NCBI GenBank assembly: GCA_040905045.1
Contig: JBBDSH010000084.1
Coordinates: forward strand, 1 to 19,783
DNA length: 19,783 nt
Direction of reading: 5' to 3'
DNA from: JBBDSH01 sp040905045
GTDB lineage: Bacteria > Pseudomonadota > Gammaproteobacteria > Eutrophobiales > Eutrophobiaceae
Shown here: positions 15,113-19,783 of the stretch, piece by piece
How positions within the stretch are numbered: position 1 is the first letter of the stretch
Layout of the letters: each line of letters starts with the position of its first letter
Program-made: the position numbers and the translations under genes
Notes under the pieces: model-generated
The model's input: only the letters and a program-made list of their open reading frames with translations
Told to the model about the DNA's origin: nothing
Databases searched by the model: none

Positions 15113-16348
15113 ATGACTTCCGGGCCCCTGTCCCTGTTCGCCGGCTATGGTATTGAACTGGAATATATGATCGTGGACCGCGGCAGCGGTGCCGTTCGAC
15201 CTGTGGCGGATCGCATACTGGCGCACGCGGCGGGGGAAATCAGCAACAGTGCCGAAAGGGGAGAGCTGGCCTGGTCGAATGAACTGGTTCTTCATGTTAT
15301 CGAACTCAAGACCAACGGACCGTCGGTCTCGCTGCAGTCGCTGCCCGATTTATTCATACGTGAAATACGTTATATCAATGATTACCTGCAGTCGCTTGAT
15401 GCCTGCCTGATGCCGACGGCCATGCATCCGTTGATGGTACCGGAGCGGGATACGGTGCTCTGGCCTCATGATGACAACGAGATTTACGCGGCTTACAACC
15501 GGATTTTCGATTGCCGGGGCCACGGCTGGTCCAATCTGCAGAGCATGCATATTAATCTGCCGTTCCATGGCGACAGGGAATTTCATCCACTGCATACCGC
15601 CATACGCGCTCTGCTGCCGGTCATGCCGGCTATCGCCGCCAGTTCGCCGCTGCTGGAAGGGGAACTGACCGGTTTCATGGATACGCGCCTTGAGACCTAC
15701 CGTACCAACTCCCGCCGTATTCCCGAGGTTACCGGACTGGTGATACCGGAAGTCGTTAAAAACCGTCGCGAGTACGAACAAGTGATTCTCGAACCCATGT
15801 ACGCCGCGATTGCGGCGTACGATCCGGCCGGGATACTGCAATATGAATGGCTCAATTCGCGCGGCGCCATTGCGCGTTTCGACCGTAACGCCATCGAGAT
15901 CCGTGTCCTCGATACCCAGGAATCGGCCGCGGCGGATATTGCCGTCGCCGGTGTGATTGTTTCAGTTCTCAAGGCTCTGGTCAGTCAGCAATGGTCTTCA
16001 CGGAACGAGCAGGAACAATTGTCGACGGAGGAACTGACCGCCGTTTTTCTGAACATGGTGCGTGATGCCGATGAGGCCGTGATTCGATCCCGGGAATATC
16101 TGAAACTGTTCCGGTTTCCGGGCAGGCAATGCAGTGCTATCGAACTCTGGCAACACTTTTTGGAATCCCTGGATGAAGTCGAAACCGCTGAATGGCGGGC
16201 GGACTTTGATTTCATACTCAATCATGGTTGCCTTGCCCGGCGCATCAGCCGGGCCGTCGGACCCTCCGCGCGTCGTTCCCATGTCGAGGAAACCTGCCGG
16301 GTATTATGCCGCTGTCTGGAACGGGGCGAGGTCTTTGAGGGCATCTGA
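15113..16348 (+). CDS. GCS2-family carboxylate-amine ligase (YbdK-like)
   Basis: This 411-residue enzyme belongs to the glutamate-cysteine ligase 2 family. GIELEYMIV near residue 13 carries the first metal-binding glutamates, LHVIELKTNGP another, and SMHINLPF the substrate-loop histidine. ASSPLLEG with TGFMDTRLETYR and RFDRNAIEIRVLDTQ complete the family signature. Members make a gamma-glutamyl- or aspartyl-type amide bond at the cost of ATP. The start is 1 bp after the ATP-grasp stop, indicating coupled translation. A second ligase in the same operon suggests sequential additions to one product. The amine partner cannot be told from sequence; it need not be cysteine. Confidence 0.87.
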   Translation: MTSGPLSLFAGYGIELEYMIVDRGSGAVRPVADRILAHAAGEISNSAERGELAWSNELVLHVIELKTNGPSVSLQSLPDLFIREIRYINDYLQSLDACLMPTAMHPLMVPERDTVLWPHDDNEIYAAYNRIFDCRGHGWSNLQSMHINLPFHGDREFHPLHTAIRALLPVMPAIAASSPLLEGELTGFMDTRLETYRTNSRRIPEVTGLVIPEVVKNRREYEQVILEPMYAAIAAYDPAGILQYEWLNSRGAIARFDRNAIEIRVLDTQESAAADIAVAGVIVSVLKALVSQQWSSRNEQEQLSTEELTAVFLNMVRDADEAVIRSREYLKLFRFPGRQCSAIELWQHFLESLDEVETAEWRADFDFILNHGCLARRISRAVGPSARRSHVEETCRVLCRCLERGEVFEGI

Positions 16349-17057
16349 CATTCTTCCGCTGGTGACTTGCGAACACGGCGGTAACGATGTGCCGGAGGAA
16401 TACCGATACCTGTTCCAGGGACAGGAAGCTCTGTTGCAATCGCACCGGGGCTGGGATCCGGGCGCGTTGCTGTTCGCGACTGATCTGGCGGACGCGCTCG
16501 GCGCGCATTTGATTCACGCCACCATCACGCGCCTGCTGGTGGATTTGAACCGCTCGCCGCATCATCGCGACGTTGTATTCCCGGGACGACATGGCCTCTC
16601 TTCTGAAGACAGGCAACGGCTGATGAAACTGTATTACCGGCCGTATCACACCCGGGTCGATGAATTTATCCGGACGGCCGTCGCTGCCGGAAAGCGGGTG
16701 CTGCATATCAGCGCTCACAGCTTCACGCCGGAACTTGACGGCCGGATACGCAATGCAGATATCGGACTCCTGTACGATCCCGGCAGGGAAGGGGAAAGGC
16801 ATTTTTGCCGTCAATTGAAAAACAGCCTTTCGGGCTCCCGGCCCGGGTTCCGGGTCAGGTTGAACTATCCTTATCGAGGCACGGCCGACGGGCTGACCAC
16901 CCGGTTACGACGGGAATTTGAAAACGAATATTACGCCGGCGTGGAAGTGGAGTTGAACCAGCGTTTCGCCGCGGCCGCGGCAGGGAAATGGCGGCATGTG
17001 CGACAGTGGCTGTGTGAGAATATTGCTTATTGCCACTGGAATTATTCCAATAATTAA
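16335..17057 (+). CDS. N-formylglutamate amidohydrolase-like hydrolase
   Basis: This 240-residue protein matches the N-formylglutamate deformylase family. It opens with LPLVTCEHGGNDVPEEYR, which carries the family's His-Gly-Gly-Asn-x-(V/I)-Pro element. LVDLNRSPHHRDVV, HISAHSFTPELDG and VEVELNQRF follow. The family hydrolyses N-acyl or formyl amides of glutamate-like compounds with a metal ion. No hut gene is nearby, so the substrate is probably the product or an intermediate of the two ligases. The TTG start at 16335 is chosen because it lies near GAGG (16328-16331) and just before the conserved domain, giving a 14-bp overlap with the ligase gene. An ATG at 16281 would add 18 residues but has no ribosome site. 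Confidence 0.82.
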   Translation: MRASDILPLVTCEHGGNDVPEEYRYLFQGQEALLQSHRGWDPGALLFATDLADALGAHLIHATITRLLVDLNRSPHHRDVVFPGRHGLSSEDRQRLMKLYYRPYHTRVDEFIRTAVAAGKRVLHISAHSFTPELDGRIRNADIGLLYDPGREGERHFCRQLKNSLSGSRPGFRVRLNYPYRGTADGLTTRLRREFENEYYAGVEVELNQRFAAAAAGKWRHVRQWLCENIAYCHWNYSNN

Positions 17058-17083
17058 CATCAAGAAAATAATTTAACTAATTG

Positions 17084-17099
17084 ATAATAATATTATTAT
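17084..17099. promoter_or_regulatory. AT-only palindrome after the amidoligase cassette
   Basis: ATAATAATATTATTAT is a perfect 16-bp palindrome within a longer AT-rich stretch flanked by TTGAT and ATCAA. It lies 27 bp after the amidohydrolase stop and about 125 bp before the adenosyltransferase start. It might be a weak Fur-like or other regulator site, or a promoter-region A/T tract. A chance origin in AT-rich DNA is also likely. Confidence 0.25.
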
Positions 17100-17221
17100 T
17101 ATAAATCAATCTGACGGTATCGCTGATCAGTGCAAATGACTTTTCTGTACACTGTCTTACCTGCCGACCGGGACAAAACTTTCTGTTGACGATGGAATAC
17201 TATTATCAGTAAGTTGCCTGA

Positions 17222-17776
17222 ATGGGTAACCGTTTAAGCAGAATAACGACGCATACGGGCGACGACGGCACGACCGGTCTCGCAGACGGCAGCCGTACCG
17301 GCAAATCCGCCGGGCGGATTCAGACCATCGGTGATATCGATGAGTTGAATTCCAGCCTCGGTATCGTGCTGGCGTGCGATTTGCCCGATGAGATCAGGGA
17401 TGATCTCCTGACCCTTCAGCATATATTGTTCGATATCGGCGGCGAACTTTCATTGCCGGGGAAGAACTTTATCGATGAAAAGGATGTTGAAATGCTGGAA
17501 AACCGACTGGATGGCTATAACCGTGAACTGCCGCCATTGAAGGAATTTATCCTCCCGGGCGGCGGCGAATCCGCGGCATTCTGCCATCTTGCCCGCACAA
17601 TCTGCCGGCGTGCCGAGCGGCAAATGATCGCGCTGTCGGAAAATGAGGCGAATATCAATGCCCTGACGCTTGTTTTCCTGAACCGGCTTTCCGATTTTCT
17701 CTTCGTTATCGCGCGAGTACTGGCGCGGCAGAACGGCGGCGAGGAAGTATACTGGGAAAAAAAACGCCGCAGCTGA
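17222..17776 (+). CDS. PduO-type cob(I)alamin adenosyltransferase
   Basis: This 184-residue protein has the ordered motifs of the PduO/MMAB adenosyltransferases. The N-terminus has THTGDDGTTGLADGSR and GDIDELNSSLG, the central helix has CRRAER, and LNRLSDFLFVIAR comes near the end. Those arginines and the Asp-Glu-Leu-Asn element bind ATP and the corrin. The enzyme transfers the 5'-deoxyadenosyl group from ATP to cob(I)alamin in the cytoplasm, making coenzyme B12. Members usually act as trimers. No cobalamin riboswitch is visible in the 164 bp upstream, and no B12-dependent enzyme is encoded in the window. It is 15 bp before the MBL gene, so likely co-transcribed. The ribosome site before ATG 17222 is weak. 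Confidence 0.88.
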   Translation: MGNRLSRITTHTGDDGTTGLADGSRTGKSAGRIQTIGDIDELNSSLGIVLACDLPDEIRDDLLTLQHILFDIGGELSLPGKNFIDEKDVEMLENRLDGYNRELPPLKEFILPGGGESAAFCHLARTICRRAERQMIALSENEANINALTLVFLNRLSDFLFVIARVLARQNGGEEVYWEKKRRS

Positions 17777-17791
17777 TTTTCGAAGGCTTCC

Positions 17792-18829
17792 ATGTCTGCT
17801 ACCTCCGTCGCGAAACCGGTATACCCCCGGGATATAACCCCTGAAATCGCTCAGGGCGTGGAACTCCTGCCGGGGCTGTTCTGGGCACGTCTGCCGTTGC
17901 CGTTTGAACTTAACCACATCAATGTATGGCTGTTTGAAGAGGAGGACGGCTGGGCCCTGATCGATACGGGACTGCATAGCCCTACGGTATACGAAGCCTG
18001 GCGGACACTGTACGGTACATTGCTTGATGGCCGCCGCCTGGAGCGTATTTTCGTTACCCATATGCATCCCGATCACATCGGCCTGGCCGAACATCTTCGC
18101 GCAACGTTCAATGCCGAAGTTTACATGACGGCGGCGACGCAGGATCGCGGACGCCTGCTGTGGCAGGGCATGGATGCGGTCAATGACCCCGGGATTCGGG
18201 ATTTTTGTCGTACTCACGGTATTGATCGGATCGATGACTATGCCGCATTCATCACGGGCAGAGAATACAGAAGAATAATCTCGGGCATACCGGAAGAAGC
18301 CGTGCTCACAACGGATAATTCGGAACTACGCATCGGCGAAAGGGTTTGGACCCCGATAATCACCGGCGGCCATGCCCCCGGACATATGTCTCTGTATTGT
18401 GAGGATGAGAGCCTTCTCGTGTCCGGCGATCAGATCCTGCCGACCATCACCTGCAATATTTCGGTCTTTGCAAACAACTACCCGGAAGATGCTCTGGATG
18501 CTTATCTGCGCTCTCTTCAACGATTCGAGGAACTGCCGCGGGATACGCTGGTTCTTCCTTCTCACGGCCGGGTTTTCACCGGCCTTCACGAGCGTATTGA
18601 TAGCATCAGGGCACATCACCGGGAGACGCTGGACAGGGTATTGACCCTGTGCGAGCAACCACTGTGTCTGGGCGAGGTGGCGCCGAAACTGTTTCGCCGC
18701 AAACTGGAAGGCGCCAATTACTCGCTGGCCATGGGCGAGGCCATGGCGCATATCGTATATCTGCTGAACCGGCGTGAGTTAAAGATGCATGAAGAAGAAG
18801 GCGTCTGCTATTTCGTACGGGCTAAATAA
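17792..18829 (+). CDS. MBL-fold metallohydrolase (LACTB2-like)
   Basis: This 345-residue soluble protein has an intact metallo-beta-lactamase-fold zinc site. THMHPDH contains His90, His92, Asp94 and His95; GGHAPGHMSLY supplies the next histidine, SGDQILP the bridging aspartate, and LPSHGRVF the last histidine. The carboxy third (about 250-345) forms a helical cap (LGEVAPKLFRRK) as in LACTB2-type proteins. Family members hydrolyse thioesters, lactones or phosphodiesters; the substrate is not readable. GAAGG (17782-17786) is 5 nt before the ATG. Its last two codons and its stop (TAA, 18827-18829) lie inside the left arm of the inverted-repeat element that follows, so the element may have reset the gene's end. 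Confidence 0.85.
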   Translation: MSATSVAKPVYPRDITPEIAQGVELLPGLFWARLPLPFELNHINVWLFEEEDGWALIDTGLHSPTVYEAWRTLYGTLLDGRRLERIFVTHMHPDHIGLAEHLRATFNAEVYMTAATQDRGRLLWQGMDAVNDPGIRDFCRTHGIDRIDDYAAFITGREYRRIISGIPEEAVLTTDNSELRIGERVWTPIITGGHAPGHMSLYCEDESLLVSGDQILPTITCNISVFANNYPEDALDAYLRSLQRFEELPRDTLVLPSHGRVFTGLHERIDSIRAHHRETLDRVLTLCEQPLCLGEVAPKLFRRKLEGANYSLAMGEAMAHIVYLLNRRELKMHEEEGVCYFVRAK

Positions 18830-18865
18830 GTGTTCCGAATTCCAGTACAGTTACAGTCCAGCTCA

Positions 18866-18986
18866 AATACAGGCCGGGATCATGGTGTTGGAGCGACTAG
18901 CGCCATGGATGAGCGCGGGACCGGGCCAGGGACGGCCCGGGGAGCGGAAACACCATGATCCCGGCCTGTATTCCGGCTAATTTTTT
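18866..18986 (+). terminator. Inner 24-bp stem with following T-run
   Basis: The perfect inner inverted repeat (18866-18889 with 18949-18972) is followed 8 nt later by six T (18981-18986). This might terminate plus-strand transcription from the MBL gene. The large loop and the gap before the T-run make it atypical. Confidence 0.4.
18921..18940. repeat. Central GC-rich hairpin of the nested element
   Basis: CCGGGCC (18921-18927), a 6-nt loop AGGGAC and GGCCCGG (18934-18940) form a perfect GC-only stem. It lies in the 59-bp centre between the inner arms, next to GCGC-CATGGATGA-GCGC (18900-18916). Confidence 0.65.
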
Positions 18987-19049
18987 AGACTCCATATTTC
19001 AACGACAACTGCACTGGAATTCGGAACTTCTATTTAGCTGATAAGATTA

Positions 19050-19694
19050 TTATCTCTGATGGAGTTCAAGCAGTTTCCCTTCGCGTTGCAGTGACACTTG
19101 GCCCAGGAACGAGTTGCCCAGCAGTATGGTCTGTGGAAAGTCGCCATCATGGACTGCCGCCTGTATGTCGCGCAGTTCAATATCACCCACCCTGACCTTG
19201 TCGAGGGTGACGATATAGATTGGTGCAATACCCGATGCGGTGCTGGATGTCGCCTTCCTGCCTTCGAGACGGTACTCCAGGCCGATACGCCTGGCATGGT
19301 GCCGGTTCATGGAGATCAGAGTCGCCCCCGTATCGACCACGAAACGCACCTGGAAATTGTTGATACTGCCATTGACGTAGTACATGCCCTGTTCATCCGG
19401 CGCGATGGGGACGACATGGCGTGATTTGACGGCATTGAAAGTGGCGCTGATACGTTCGCCCAATCTGAATGTACGCTCGACGCCGCCGATTTCCAGCACG
19501 GCGCTTTCGCTGTCCGCCGACAGCAGCCGCACGCCGTCGTCCGTCTCTTCGCCGACGGAAAGGGTATGGCGCCGGCCGTCAATTTCAATGACAGCCTTGT
19601 CACGAAACAGGCCCAGAATGGTGATATTATCGGCGGCCTGTACGGTTATGCCGATGACTACGGCAAGGATAATAATGCACGCTGGTCTGGACAT
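19050..19694 (-). CDS. Periplasmic retropepsin-like aspartic protease (clan AA)
   Basis: This 214-residue protein has a signal peptide (hydrophobic ACIIILAVVIGITV, likely cleavage after VQA near residue 20). A beta-rich N-terminal region (about 24-85, ILGLFRDKAVIEIDG) follows. A retroviral-type aspartic protease domain follows, with active site FVVDTGATLISM (Asp121) and the later hydrophobic-Gly motif ILLGNSFL. A single Asp-Thr-Gly motif means it must dimerise to work, as retropepsins do. The gag-asp-like bacterial family is widespread in proteobacteria, but its substrates are mostly unknown. The N-terminal part resembles the small domain found in GspC/PilP-like proteins. The gene converges on the MBL gene, with its stop 11 bp from the inverted-repeat element. 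Confidence 0.85.
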   Translation of the reverse strand: MSRPACIIILAVVIGITVQAADNITILGLFRDKAVIEIDGRRHTLSVGEETDDGVRLLSADSESAVLEIGGVERTFRLGERISATFNAVKSRHVVPIAPDEQGMYYVNGSINNFQVRFVVDTGATLISMNRHHARRIGLEYRLEGRKATSSTASGIAPIYIVTLDKVRVGDIELRDIQAAVHDGDFPQTILLGNSFLGQVSLQREGKLLELHQR

Positions 19695-19729
19695 CCCCGA
19701 CAGTCTAGTACCTCGACACAGGAATTACG

Positions 19730-19783
19730 ATGAATTCAGCGCCGGTCCAGGGCCTTTCCCGCAAGGCGCGGCGGCGCCGGCAG
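19730..19783 (+). CDS. Start of a gene cut by the window edge (unidentified)
   Basis: An ATG at 19730 opens a frame that runs to the end of the window (18 codons, MNSAPVQGLSRKARRRR). AGGA lies at about 19720, roughly 7 nt before the ATG. It diverges from the protease gene across only 35 bp. The basic start gives no family. The call rests on the ribosome site, codon usage and lack of other genes here. Confidence 0.5.
   Translation, partial: MNSAPVQGLSRKARRRRQ

Larger units (their letters stand above)
18821..19038. repeat. Nested inverted-repeat element, 218 bp (MITE-like or structured intergenic repeat)
   Basis: Outer arms 18821-18852 and 19007-19038 match as inverted copies at 28 of 32 positions, including the perfect 15-bp core GTTCCGAATTCCAGT (18832-18846). 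Inside them, 18866-18889 and 18949-18972 are a perfect 24-bp inverted repeat beginning AATACAGGCCGGG. The centre holds a GCGC hairpin and a 7-bp CCGGGCC/GGCCCGG stem. Direct copies of GGAGCG (18890 and 18941) flank the centre. No target-site duplication is visible next to either outer arm and no transposase is encoded. The element fills almost the whole gap between two convergent genes, so it could also end transcription from both sides. It resembles palindromic intergenic repeats with a CGCCATGGATG-type centre that I recall from gammaproteobacteria, though I cannot verify this. Confidence 0.8.

Noticed and set aside
17031..17040. GCCACTGGA resembling an end element of a cobalamin riboswitch, upstream of the adenosyltransferase
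   Set aside because: It lies inside the end of the amidohydrolase gene, and none of the other conserved cobalamin-riboswitch core elements is present in the following 180 bp.
17084..17099. Second Fur box
   Set aside because: The AT-only palindrome matches the Fur consensus only in one half. It is kept as a weak unnamed palindrome, not a Fur site.
18821..19038. Integron attC-like site
   Set aside because: The outer arms do not carry the RYYYAAC/GTTRRRY ends required of attC sites. No integrase or cassette array is present.

Overview
The window looks like chromosomal DNA of a mid-to-high-GC gammaproteobacterium, possibly a free-living or environmental lineage near the Chromatiales. The grounds are an EttA-type ABC-F protein, a tandem UspE-like stress protein with an FNR/Anr-type box, a Bcr/CflA exporter, a CPXCG protein, a canonical Fur box and tightly packed overlapping genes. 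The placement is inferred from gene content only. No tRNA, rRNA, transposase or CRISPR array was seen.

Layout: (1) 1-76 is the tail of an upstream gene. 77-500 is a gene-free stretch carrying a 21-bp operator-like dyad. (2) 501-3172 holds a class III omega-amino-acid aminotransferase and a Bcr/CflA-type MFS exporter, separated by a strong hairpin. (3) 3321-6283 is a three-gene overlapping set: an MscS-like membrane protein, a stand-alone MgtE-type N/CBS regulatory protein without a channel domain, and a complete MgtE Mg2+ channel. (4) 6311-9190 on the minus strand holds ettA, a CPXCG zinc-ribbon-like protein and a UspE-like protein. The UspE-like gene has what looks like a class II FNR/Anr promoter. 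(5) 9259-12885 is an iron-uptake locus. A PepSY-TM ferrisiderophore-reductase-like gene (minus) and a TonB-dependent receptor (plus) diverge from a 19-bp perfect Fur palindrome. A small cysteine-containing unknown protein follows the receptor. (6) 12941-17057 is a compact four-gene cassette: C39/papain-like peptidase, RimK-like ATP-grasp ligase with an RLAN-type N-terminus, GCS2-type carboxylate-amine ligase and N-formylglutamate-amidohydrolase-like enzyme. (7) 17222-18829 holds a PduO-type cobalamin adenosyltransferase and an MBL-fold hydrolase. (8) 18821-19038 is a nested inverted-repeat element between convergent genes. (9) 19050-19694 (minus) is a periplasmic retropepsin-like aspartic protease, and the start of another gene follows at 19730.

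The most notable system is the two-ligase/two-hydrolase cassette at 12941-17057. It predicts an ATP-dependent peptide or amide metabolite, or a protein-tail modification, whose product is unknown. It lies in the same direction as, and only 55 bp behind, the Fur-controlled receptor gene pair, with no obvious terminator or promoter between. Iron-responsive co-expression is therefore a testable possibility. The second highlight is the 218-bp nested palindrome at 18821-19038, which looks like a MITE-type or structured intergenic repeat and forms the stop-codon end of the MBL gene.
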